In this document: positions 1 to 5,857 of the stretch, piece by piece | Numbering within the stretch: the stretch's first letter is position 1 | How the letters are laid out: each line of letters starts with the position of its first letter | Assembly: GCA_903831545.1 (NCBI GenBank) | Contig: CAIKYI010000574.1 | Span: 1 to 7,156 of the forward strand | Length of the DNA: 7,156 nt | Direction: 5' to 3' | DNA from: an uncultured Methylobacter sp. | Lineage (GTDB): Bacteria > Pseudomonadota > Gammaproteobacteria > Methylococcales > Methylomonadaceae | Program-made: the position numbers and the translations under genes | Notes under the pieces: model-generated | What the model was told of the DNA's origin: nothing | Seen by the model: only the letters and a program-made list of their open reading frames with translations | The model's database searches: none

Positions 1-799
1 ATTGTTTATAGGGATAGGTTTCGGCACGTCCCCGGGTGTCGGAAATGCGCGAGGCAGTCACTGGGTGAGTTCTTAAGAATTCGGGTATATTTTGGCCAGC
101 ATAGCGGCTTGATTGCTGCAGGCGTTCAAAAAAAGTTGGCATACTGCGCGGGTCGAATTGCGAAGATGCCAGGGTTTGCATGCCAACACGATCGGCCTCG
201 GCCTCGTTTTCACGAGTAAAATCAATTTGGAACTGTAAGCTACCGGCTTGAATGGCGACGATGGCGGCTTGCCCCATTGCTGCGGATTGGGTGCCAAGTA
301 AAATAGCGGCAAGCGTTGCGGCGGCCGTAGGAATTGATAAGCGACTGGAAGCCTCATAAGCCCGGTATAAATGGCGTTGGGTAACATGGGCAATTTCGTG
401 GCCCATAACCGAGGCTAACTCACTTTCAGCTTCGGTAATTAAAATGAGTCCGGAATTTACGCCGATATAGCCGCCCGGCCCTGCAAACGCGTTAATGTCA
501 TTTTCCATCACCACAAAAAAATGGAACGGGTTGCCGGGCAAGTCGCTGTTGGCGACCAGTTTCTCGCCAATAGTCTGAATATATTGCTGGATTTCGGCAT
601 CCTGATTGATGTTGATTTGTGAGTGCAGGCTGCGGAAAAAAGCTTCGCCAAACTCTTTTTCTTCGGCGGGTGAAATCAAGGTGCCGGAGGAGTCGCCCAT
701 ATCGGGCAATTCGATTTTGTTAATCTCAACGGCCTGCTGTGCTGCCGGGAAGAGGGTCAGGCTCAAAGCTAATGTGATAGCGCTGGGTTTGAATTTCAT
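1..799 (-). CDS. bepA: BepA-type periplasmic M48 metalloprotease, N-terminal part (gene runs off the left edge)
   Basis: This open frame starts at ATG 799-797 and has no stop before the window edge, giving 266 residues. E. coli BepA (YfgC) is about 487 residues, so the C-terminal TPR half is missing here. Residues 1 to about 20-23 form a signal peptide (basic start, hydrophobic LALSLTLF stretch, Ala-rich end), which places the protein in the periplasm. The zinc protease motif HEIAH is at residues 134-138. The third ligand is Glu199 in NEAEAD. The THP segment at 244-246 carries His245, which matches the extra zinc-binding, autoinhibitory histidine known in E. coli BepA. The family degrades or assists stalled LptD and other outer-membrane proteins at the BAM complex. 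The start is chosen from the signal peptide; no good Shine-Dalgarno is visible. Identity as the BepA subgroup of M48 rather than another TPR-M48 protein (such as LoiP-like) rests on these motifs and on the conserved run after the Glu ligand. Confidence 0.92.
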   Translation of the reverse strand, partial: MKFKPSAITLALSLTLFPAAQQAVEINKIELPDMGDSSGTLISPAEEKEFGEAFFRSLHSQININQDAEIQQYIQTIGEKLVANSDLPGNPFHFFVVMENDINAFAGPGGYIGVNSGLILITEAESELASVMGHEIAHVTQRHLYRAYEASSRLSIPTAAATLAAILLGTQSAAMGQAAIVAIQAGSLQFQIDFTRENEAEADRVGMQTLASSQFDPRSMPTFFERLQQSSRYAGQNIPEFLRTHPVTASRISDTRGRAETYPYKQ

Positions 800-839
800 G
801 CGATGGTTCTGGATGAGTTAACGGGTTTTCAATGGAGCT

Positions 840-868
840 ATTGTAAGTGCCAGTATTGTGTTTGTCTC
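840..868 (-). promoter_or_regulatory. Candidate sigma70-type promoter for bepA
   Basis: On the minus strand, GAGACA (868-863) and TACAAT (845-840) are separated by 17 bases and lie about 40 bases upstream of the bepA ATG. The -10 matches the consensus at 5 of 6 positions and the -35 at 4 of 6. A second weaker pair, TTGATA and AATACT, overlaps the same stretch. The 168-base gap after the kinase gene shows no obvious terminator, so read-through from the kinase is also possible. Confidence 0.3.
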
Positions 869-967
869 TGATTTATCAAAGCCGGGATCAGAAATATATG
901 TCACAGACGAATAACCAAAGTTTACCCGTAACTTAATCTCGTCGGGGGCTTTGCTAACAATTGAGGT

Positions 968-2290
968 TTAGTTAAAACTACGCAACTGCTGGATGATTTC
1001 AGTAAAAGTTGGCGTTGCGGTTATATCCACTTGTGAACAACTGTTTTTTAATTCACTCAACTGCCTGAATAAGTGAGGATCTTTAGTCTTGTCGCTACAC
1101 AATCGCAGCAAGTCATCAAGGAGATGACCATAAGCTCTAACTTCAAAAGCCTGGATAGCTGCTATTTGTTCATCTGGCAGTGATAAAAAGTGAGTCGCAG
1201 CGCCAAAATCACCCAACAAAACAGAGGCGTCCTGATCTATCAAAATATTGTGCGCATATAAATCACCATGACAGAGTCCTTTTTTATGTAAATGAATCAT
1301 GGTGTCGGCAATGCTAAGTGCTATAGCGCCAATATTTGCCAGGGTCAGTTGCAAACCTTTAGCAAAAGTATCTCGCGTACAGGTTTCCAGGCTGGGCGGG
1401 AGTCCCAGGTTATAAAAAGTACTGGGGATTAAGCTCATTATCAGCGCTAACTGATTTTCTTCGGCGATATGTCCGGTAATTTGAACCAGATTTGGATGGC
1501 TGCCAGCAATCAGACTGGCTTGCAATTCATCCGCTGGATAACCATCGCTAGTCACATGGCCTTTAAATAATTTGACGGCTATTGGTTGTTCAGCGTCTTG
1601 CAGCGGAAGTGGTTGCTTAATCCATTTTGCGCGGTAAATAACCCCGGAAGCACCTTCTCCGAGTTGTTCGTGTAGCTGAATGTCGGACAGGCTTACTTTT
1701 TGCGCCGAGCTGGTCGTGCTGTTTGGAGAGTCGCTAAAAGGGTTGCCGGCAAAGGCTAGCCAGGCCAGTTCAGGCATTTGTAACAGCCAGTCGGGTAAAC
1801 ACGTTAACTGATTGGCTGAAATGCGCAGCAACTGTAAACGGCTGCATTGCGCTAGAGTTGCAGGTAACTCAGTTAGTTTGTTACCTGCCAGCATTAATTT
1901 CTGCAGGCCTGCAAGTTCACCGATACAGTCCGGGAGTTTATTGATTTGGTTATCGGTCAGAATCAGCCAGCGCGTGGCCACTGGAAATACAGCCTCGGCG
2001 ATACTTGAAATACGGTTGGCTTTAAAGCTGATGGTATTTAAATGAATGCAGTCCGCAATGACCTGCGGTATTTGGCTAAAGTGGTTGTTGGTCAAAAACA
2101 GGATTTTTAGACGATATAAACGGCCAAAATCTGACGGTAAACTACTAAGCTGATTGTTGGATAAATCCAGAATTTCCAGGGTATCGGCCAGATTAAATAT
2201 TTCCACCGGAAATTCAGTCAGATTTTCTGTCAGTTGTAAACGCCTGATTTGGCTGAGCTCACCAGATTTTAATTGCGCTAAAGTATGCAA
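968..2290 (-). CDS. Leucine-rich-repeat protein kinase (Hanks-type Ser/Thr kinase fold), 440 aa, TTG start
   Basis: The N-terminal half (about residues 15-185) is a row of roughly eight leucine-rich repeats of about 23 residues (for example LDLSNNQLSSLP and LMLAGNKLTELP). The C-terminal half (about 205-440) is a eukaryotic-like protein kinase. Visible kinase elements are the glycine loop GEGASG (211-216), the ATP-anchoring Lys240 in IAVK, a likely helix-C Glu255, a catalytic loop HGDLYAHN (341-348) with Asp343 and Asn348, and the metal-binding DFG (361-363). All catalytic residues are therefore present. HGD in place of HRD marks a non-RD kinase, which usually needs no activation-loop phosphorylation. 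There is no signal peptide or membrane span, so it should be cytoplasmic, with the LRR part as a likely protein-binding sensor or substrate selector. The start is TTG at 2290-2288, supported by GGAAG seven bases upstream; no ATG lies upstream in frame before a stop, and the first internal ATG would delete the LRR domain. It lies 98 bases downstream of the flavoprotein gene on the same strand. Its substrate is unknown. Confidence 0.9.
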   Translation of the reverse strand: MHTLAQLKSGELSQIRRLQLTENLTEFPVEIFNLADTLEILDLSNNQLSSLPSDFGRLYRLKILFLTNNHFSQIPQVIADCIHLNTISFKANRISSIAEAVFPVATRWLILTDNQINKLPDCIGELAGLQKLMLAGNKLTELPATLAQCSRLQLLRISANQLTCLPDWLLQMPELAWLAFAGNPFSDSPNSTTSSAQKVSLSDIQLHEQLGEGASGVIYRAKWIKQPLPLQDAEQPIAVKLFKGHVTSDGYPADELQASLIAGSHPNLVQITGHIAEENQLALIMSLIPSTFYNLGLPPSLETCTRDTFAKGLQLTLANIGAIALSIADTMIHLHKKGLCHGDLYAHNILIDQDASVLLGDFGAATHFLSLPDEQIAAIQAFEVRAYGHLLDDLLRLCSDKTKDPHLFRQLSELKNSCSQVDITATPTFTEIIQQLRSFN

Positions 2291-2297
2291 AGAAGGA

Positions 2298-2302
2298 CTT
2301 CC
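2298..2302 (-). promoter_or_regulatory. Ribosome binding site supporting the TTG start of the LRR kinase
   Basis: GGAAG on the minus strand lies seven bases before TTG 2290-2288. The frame meets a TAA a short way upstream and contains no ATG between that stop and the TTG, so this site fixes the start. Confidence 0.6.
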
Positions 2303-2388
2303 GTTGTTAAAGTTTTAATGGCGCTTATGATAATTCAAATTCTTTAAAGATGGTTGTAGATTAGATGCCGAGCGTATTAAAGCGCGAT

Positions 2389-4536
2389 TTAGCCCCTACG
2401 CCAGGCGTGGAAATGTCCCAACCAGGCTAACAAACTTCGTGGCGCATGTTTACGCTTCCAGACACCGGCTACATATTTGTTCGCCTCGGCCATGGTTGGA
2501 TAAATATGGATTGTGTTCAGGAGTTTATTTAAACCGATATTGTGTTTCATTGCTAAAACAAATTCAGCCAGCAGATCGCCGGCATGGTCGCCAACGATGG
2601 TTACTCCAAGTATTCGGTCTTTGCCGGTTTGCGTCAGTACTTTAACAAAGCCTTGCGCGACATTATCAGTGATGGCCCTGTCCAAATCTTCGAAGTGAAA
2701 GGTGCTGAGTTCATAAGCAATTTTATGAGCTTTAGCTTCTTGTTCATTAATGCCGACTCTGGCAACTTCAGGGTCGATAAACGTCGCCCATGGAATAACA
2801 GAATAATCAGTACGAAATTTTTTTAAACTACCAAACAGCGCATTCACCGTAGCATACCAAGCCTGATGAGCTGCGATATGGGTAAACTGAAACGGGCCTG
2901 CGACGTCACCACAGGCAAAAATATTGGGATAATTAGTCTGTTGAAAATCATTGATGGCAACAGTACCGTTGGGCGCCAGTTCAACGCCCAACGCTTCAAG
3001 TCCATAACCTTGGGTGTTGGCAACTCTTCCCAGCGCCAATAATACTTTATCAAACGGAATCCGTACTTCACTGCCTTGATGTGTGGCAAGCAGAATTTGT
3101 TCACCATTGGCACTACTAAACTGTTTGACGCTATGGTCAACCAGCACCTCAATGCCTTCTTGACGAAATTTTGCCATGACCAGCTCTGAAACATCGGTAT
3201 CTTCTCGTGATAATAAGCGCGGTAACCGTTCGATCTGGATCACTTGACTGCCCAAACGGGCAAAGCATTGCGCCAGTTCGCAGCCTATAGGTCCGCCACC
3301 CAGAACAAGCAGTCGTTTGGGCAGTTCACGCAACTCCCAAACAGTATCGGAAGTAAGAAAATCTATAGTTTCGATACCGGGAATGGCAGGCACAACCGGT
3401 CGCGCACCGGCGGCGATAACGATGGAGCGGGTAGTAATGATGCGTTGATTACCGTCTGTGGTTATCTGGACAGCCCAGGGCGAAACAAGCCTGGCCTCAC
3501 CTTTGACGACCTCAACCCCCAAGTCTGCATAGCGTTTAACCGAATCATGCGGTTCGATAGCTTTGATAACGGCCTGTACCCGGTTCATTACCTCGGCAAA
3601 ATCAACTTCAACAGTCACTTTAGCGATGCCCAACTCCGAAGCGTTACGCATCTCAGCCAGCAGTTTAGCGGAACGAATTAAGGCTTTTGACGGCACGCAA
3701 CCGGTATTTAGACAATCTCCGCCCATGTTATGTTTTTCAATTAAAGTGACTTTGGCTTTGACGGCGGCGGCAAGGTAAGAGGTAACCAAGCCGCCCGAAC
3801 CGGCGCCAATGACTACGATGTTATTATCAAAGCGGGCAGGTTTGAGCCAGTTTGCATAGATTTTGTTGGCTTGAAGGCTGTCGATGATTTTATTGGCCAG
3901 CAGGGGAAATATCCCCAGTAACGCAAAGGCGCCTAGCAAGCCCGGCGAGAAAATACCAGCCAGGGAGTCAAGTTGTCCAAGCTGCGTCCCCGCATTGACG
4001 TAAACGAGTGTTCCAGCCAACATTCCCGCCTGGCTGACCCAGTAAAAAGTCATAGTTTTTAAGGGCGTTAAGCCCATCGCAAGATTAATGACAAAAAACG
4101 GAACAACCGGTACTAATCTGAGTGTAAACAGGTAGAGAGCACCTTGTTTGGCAACACCTGTCTCAATGGTTTGCAGGCGTTCTCCAAAACGAGCTTTTAC
4201 CGCATCGCGAAACACAAAACGTGCAGCTAGAAAAGCCAGGGTCGCACCGATTGACGAAGCAAAAGAGACGATCAAAGTCCCCCCTATTAAACCAAACACA
4301 GCGCCACCGGCCAGCGTCATGATAGCAGCGCCCGGCAGTGACAAACCGGTTACGGCAATATAAATCAGTCCATAAATTGCAAGAGCCAGGACAGGGTGAT
4401 TACTGCGGTAAACGCTAATGGCAGACTGTTGCGATTTAAGTGTTTCCAGGGTTAAGTAGCTTTGCAAATCGAATGCAAAAAAACTGACCGTCAGGATAGT
4501 GATTAAAGTTAATAGCGTAATGCGAGAAACATTCAT
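2389..4536 (-). CDS. Fusion of a TVP38/TMEM64 (VTT, DedA-like) membrane domain with an FAD-dependent pyridine nucleotide-disulfide oxidoreductase
   Basis: The protein is 715 aa from ATG 4536. Residues 1 to about 225 are a membrane domain: a hydrophobic first helix (6-22), several further helices, and the VTT-type signature RLVPVVPFFVINLAMG at 140-155. From about 238 onward it is a complete class I flavoprotein disulfide reductase. It has FAD-binding GAGSGG (244-249), a redox pair CLNTGC with Cys275 and Cys280, an NAD(P)-binding GGGPIG (413-418), a second FAD motif CGDVAG (542-547) and a dimerisation domain to the end. The family passes electrons from NAD(P)H through FAD to the cysteine pair. 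The C-terminal HIYPTMAE (677-684) has Tyr679 where lipoamide and glutathione reductases have the catalytic His. Mercuric reductase also has Tyr there, but its heavy-metal domain and C-terminal Cys pair are absent, so it is not a true MerA. The start at 4536 is preferred over ATG 4563 because TAAGGA precedes it by seven bases. The substrate is unknown, perhaps a membrane quinone, thiol or metal (inference). Confidence 0.93.
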   Translation of the reverse strand: MNVSRITLLTLITILTVSFFAFDLQSYLTLETLKSQQSAISVYRSNHPVLALAIYGLIYIAVTGLSLPGAAIMTLAGGAVFGLIGGTLIVSFASSIGATLAFLAARFVFRDAVKARFGERLQTIETGVAKQGALYLFTLRLVPVVPFFVINLAMGLTPLKTMTFYWVSQAGMLAGTLVYVNAGTQLGQLDSLAGIFSPGLLGAFALLGIFPLLANKIIDSLQANKIYANWLKPARFDNNIVVIGAGSGGLVTSYLAAAVKAKVTLIEKHNMGGDCLNTGCVPSKALIRSAKLLAEMRNASELGIAKVTVEVDFAEVMNRVQAVIKAIEPHDSVKRYADLGVEVVKGEARLVSPWAVQITTDGNQRIITTRSIVIAAGARPVVPAIPGIETIDFLTSDTVWELRELPKRLLVLGGGPIGCELAQCFARLGSQVIQIERLPRLLSREDTDVSELVMAKFRQEGIEVLVDHSVKQFSSANGEQILLATHQGSEVRIPFDKVLLALGRVANTQGYGLEALGVELAPNGTVAINDFQQTNYPNIFACGDVAGPFQFTHIAAHQAWYATVNALFGSLKKFRTDYSVIPWATFIDPEVARVGINEQEAKAHKIAYELSTFHFEDLDRAITDNVAQGFVKVLTQTGKDRILGVTIVGDHAGDLLAEFVLAMKHNIGLNKLLNTIHIYPTMAEANKYVAGVWKRKHAPRSLLAWLGHFHAWRRG

Positions 4537-4543
4537 GGTGTAG

Positions 4544-4548
4544 TCCTT
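4544..4548 (-). promoter_or_regulatory. Ribosome binding site deciding the start of the VTT-flavoprotein fusion
   Basis: AAGGA on the minus strand is seven bases before ATG 4536-4534. The in-frame ATG nine codons upstream (4563-4561) has no purine-rich site before it, so the shorter 715-aa product is favoured over 724 aa. Confidence 0.65.
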
Positions 4549-4592
4549 ACGCAAAAGAAACATTTTCGCAGTAATAAGGTCAAGTGGCCTTA

Positions 4593-4598
4593 ATTATA
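4593..4598 (-). promoter_or_regulatory. Candidate -10 element for the VTT-flavoprotein gene
   Basis: A perfect TATAAT lies on the minus strand about 57 bases upstream of the preferred start, in an AT-rich divergent region. No good -35 lies 16-18 bases further upstream (the sequence there is GGAAAA-like), so an activator or another contact may be needed. The same AT-rich run also contains TATAAT on the plus strand (4595-4600), so direction is not certain. Confidence 0.35.
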
Positions 4599-4722
4599 AT
4601 TTAAGAAGTTATTGTTTTTCCGGTGATCTGGTTCTTGCAAAATAACAATGTCCTGAAAAAGCAGGCGTATAGGTATTTGTACTAATAGTATTTTAAATTT
4701 GTTTATTTACAATAACCGATGA

Positions 4723-4735
4723 TCGTTTTAAACGA
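4723..4735. repeat. Short perfect inverted repeat overlapping a promoter (candidate operator)
   Basis: TCGTTT and AAACGA flank a single central T. The repeat overlaps the -35 of the candidate plus-strand promoter for the DUF2934 gene and lies between divergent genes, a usual position for a dimeric regulator site. Short palindromes also arise by chance in AT-rich DNA. Confidence 0.35.
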
Positions 4736-4755
4736 CCAGCAAAGAATACTATAAC
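4727..4755 (+). promoter_or_regulatory. Candidate promoter for the DUF2934 gene
   Basis: TTTAAA (4727-4732) and TATAAC (4750-4755) are separated by 17 bases. The -10 matches consensus at 5 of 6 and the -35 at 4 of 6. It would give a leader of about 20 bases before ATG 4782. Confidence 0.35.
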
Positions 4756-4781
4756 GCTATTTGACCAAAGTGAGGTGGAAA

Positions 4782-4970
4782 ATGGCTACAACTGCAAACA
4801 AATCTAAAGAAAATATTTCAAAACCGGATGCAACCAACTCAACGATTTATCTTCCGGATCGCGATGCCAAGATTGCTGAACTTGCCTATCTTAAGGCTGA
4901 GAGCAGAGGGTTTGAGCCGGGCTATGAACTACAGGATTGGATTGAAGCAGAGCAGGCTTTTTCAATATAA
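4782..4970 (+). CDS. DUF2934 family small protein, 62 aa
   Basis: This small soluble protein has a polar, Lys/Asn/Ser-rich N-terminus (residues 1 to about 20). It is followed by one conserved block with the IAELAYLKAESRG and DWIEAEQ features typical of DUF2934. That family is short, mostly proteobacterial, and of unknown function, often near stress or carbohydrate genes. GAGG at 4772-4775 sits six bases before ATG 4782. A TTG seven codons upstream (4761) is in frame but would place the Shine-Dalgarno inside the gene, so ATG 4782 is preferred. The gene is followed by 220 bases before hsp20, without a clear terminator between them. Role unknown; no membrane span, metal motif or catalytic signature is visible. 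Confidence 0.82.
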   Translation: MATTANKSKENISKPDATNSTIYLPDRDAKIAELAYLKAESRGFEPGYELQDWIEAEQAFSI

Positions 4971-5107
4971 GTAACGGTTACGCAGACATTTTAAAAGTTT
5001 TCTGATGGGCATTTTAGCCGCTAACTTTTATGCAAGACTGGTGCATAGCGTGCTTGCTCGTGAATACGATGACCCGCCGCGATATCCATAAAAAAGTCTG
5101 TCCGGAG

Positions 5108-5123
5108 ATTGACAGTATTGACA
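5108..5123 (+). promoter_or_regulatory. Tandem ATTGACA repeats upstream of hsp20, candidate -35 region
   Basis: ATTGACA occurs at 5108-5114 and again at 5117-5123, so two perfect TTGACA boxes lie nine bases apart. No good -10 lies 16-18 bases after either copy, and no convincing heat-shock sigma32 promoter is visible nearby. They could be a weak activator-dependent promoter or a nine-base-period binding site. Confidence 0.3.
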
Positions 5124-5128
5124 ATAGG

Positions 5129-5157
5129 CCTAACAAAAGAGGATGTGTTTTGTTAGG
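5129..5157. repeat. Perfect 10-bp inverted repeat in the hsp20 upstream region
   Basis: CCTAACAAAA (5129-5138) and TTTTGTTAGG (5148-5157) are exact reverse complements around a nine-base loop, with one extra possible G-U pair at the base. No T-run follows, so it is not an intrinsic terminator. It ends 33 bases before the hsp20 ATG and may be an operator or a leader RNA hairpin. Confidence 0.6.
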
Positions 5158-5160
5158 TGT

Positions 5161-5178
5161 TAAATTACAAGTAATTTA
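5161..5178. repeat. Perfect 8-bp inverted repeat just before the hsp20 ribosome binding site
   Basis: TAAATTAC (5161-5168) and GTAATTTA (5171-5178) flank two bases and abut the Shine-Dalgarno AGGAG at 5180-5184. The two-base gap and all-AT arms make a weak RNA hairpin but a reasonable site for a dimeric DNA-binding protein. Confidence 0.5.
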
Positions 5179-5190
5179 CAGGAGAAAGTT

Positions 5191-5676
5191 ATGTCAACTA
5201 AAGAAATAGATACAACAAAAGACTCTGAATTCGTACCTAAAACACCGCTCGGTGGATTGTTGTCCTTTGAGGACTTTGACGGTTTTTTTGATAATTTTCT
5301 GTCGCGCCGATGGTCTCGTCCTGACTGGAGTTTATCTACCCAGTCGGAAGCAGGTATACCCCGCGTAGATATTCTTGATCATGAAAGCGAGATCGAAGTT
5401 CAAGCAGCCTTGCCAGGTGTTAAAAAAGAAGACGTGAATGTAACTATTAATCATCAGACTATCACCATCCGTACCTGCACCAGGGACGAAAAAAAGGAAG
5501 AGGAGAAAGGCAAATATTTTTGCCGTGAAATAATGCGCGGCGAATTTCAACGCACACTCGCTTTACCGGACAATATCGATGGCGATAAAGCACACGCTTC
5601 TTTTACCGATGGCATCCTGAAAGTGATTATCCCTAAAACAGAAAAGCATCAGCGTAAAAGTATCGAAATACAATAG
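5191..5676 (+). CDS. Hsp20 family small heat-shock protein, 161 aa
   Basis: This is an ATP-independent holdase that binds unfolding proteins in the cytoplasm and keeps them refoldable for DnaK/ClpB. The N-terminal arm (1 to about 55) is rich in Phe, Leu and Asp. The alpha-crystallin domain spans about 57-150, beginning near PRVDILDHESEIEV and ending in the family signature around ASFTDGILKVIIPK (136-149). The C-terminal IxI motif that docks neighbouring subunits is I158-E-I160. All three parts needed for oligomer assembly are therefore present, and the length is typical. AGGAG lies six bases before ATG 5191. The leader carries two perfect inverted repeats, suggesting regulation by a DNA-binding factor or RNA structure. 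It is closer to the general bacterial HspA/Hsp20 group than to the E. coli IbpA/IbpB pair, so no symbol is given. Confidence 0.95.
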   Translation: MSTKEIDTTKDSEFVPKTPLGGLLSFEDFDGFFDNFLSRRWSRPDWSLSTQSEAGIPRVDILDHESEIEVQAALPGVKKEDVNVTINHQTITIRTCTRDEKKEEEKGKYFCREIMRGEFQRTLALPDNIDGDKAHASFTDGILKVIIPKTEKHQRKSIEIQ

Positions 5677-5677
5677 G

Positions 5678-5730
5678 CTTCTCACAGAATGAGCAAAGTC
5701 GGATTGATCCGGTGCTTCCATAGTGAGAGT
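5678..5730 (+). repeat. Nested inverted repeats just after hsp20 (possible 3' RNA structure)
   Basis: TCTCAC (5680-5685) pairs with GTGAGA (5723-5728). Inside it, AGCA (5692-5695) pairs with TGCT (5713-5716), and CGGAT (5700-5704) pairs with ATCCG (5707-5711). The set begins directly after the hsp20 stop. No T-run follows, so a standard terminator is unlikely; a 3' end stabilising or processing structure is possible. Confidence 0.3.
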
Positions 5731-5769
5731 GTAGTGCCAGATTACAAGGTTTGGGTTGCTATATTGCCC

Positions 5770-5805
5770 GTGTTCATATTTTCGGAAGAACGAAAACATG
5801 AACAC
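5770..5805 (+). repeat. Long hairpin between hsp20 and the DUF4870 gene
   Basis: GTGTTCAT (5770-5777) and ATGAACAC (5798-5805) pair over eight bases. After one A-C mismatch, TTTTCG (5779-5784) and CGAAAA (5791-5796) pair over six, closing a GAAGAA loop. No T-run follows on either strand, so it is not a simple terminator. An alternative in-frame start for the next gene, ATG 5798 with GGAAG at 5784-5788, lies inside the hairpin. Confidence 0.55.
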
Positions 5806-5857
5806 CTGGAGTATATCTATCCACCAACACTCACAGAACACTTTACAGGCTGTTTTT

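Noticed and set aside
73..393. A 106-codon minus-strand frame overlapping the protease
   Set aside because: It is out of frame with the M48 sequence, which shows the HEIAH motif, Glu ligand and signal peptide; this frame resembles no family I recognise.
2291..2388. Promoter or terminator between the flavoprotein and kinase genes
   Set aside because: A TATCAT box and the palindrome TCTTTAAAGA are present, but no -35 fits and no stem with a T-run was found; co-transcription remains possible.
2844..3194. A 116-codon minus-strand frame inside the flavoprotein gene
   Set aside because: It is a shifted frame of the same gene; the main frame is continuous through it, so it is not a frameshift fragment.
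3244..3681. A 145-codon plus-strand frame inside the flavoprotein gene
   Set aside because: It is antisense to a complete, motif-rich flavoprotein domain and has no family features of its own.
2389..4536. Mercuric reductase (merA) as the name of the flavoprotein
   Set aside because: The CLNTGC motif and Tyr679 are MerA-like, but the N-terminal metal-binding domain and the C-terminal vicinal cysteines are absent, and there are no mer neighbours.
4680..4690. TACTA/TAGTA palindrome in the divergent region
   Set aside because: Five-base arms in AT-rich DNA, not placed on a recognisable promoter element.
4971..4981. GTAAC/GTTAC palindrome just after the DUF2934 stop
   Set aside because: Arms of five bases with no promoter context; easily expected by chance.
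5770..5805. Rho-independent terminator for hsp20
   Set aside because: The stem is long, but no T-run follows it on either strand.
5563..5841. A 92-codon minus-strand frame across the hsp20 end and the following gap
   Set aside because: It is partly antisense to Hsp20, covers the hairpin, and has no recognisable domain.
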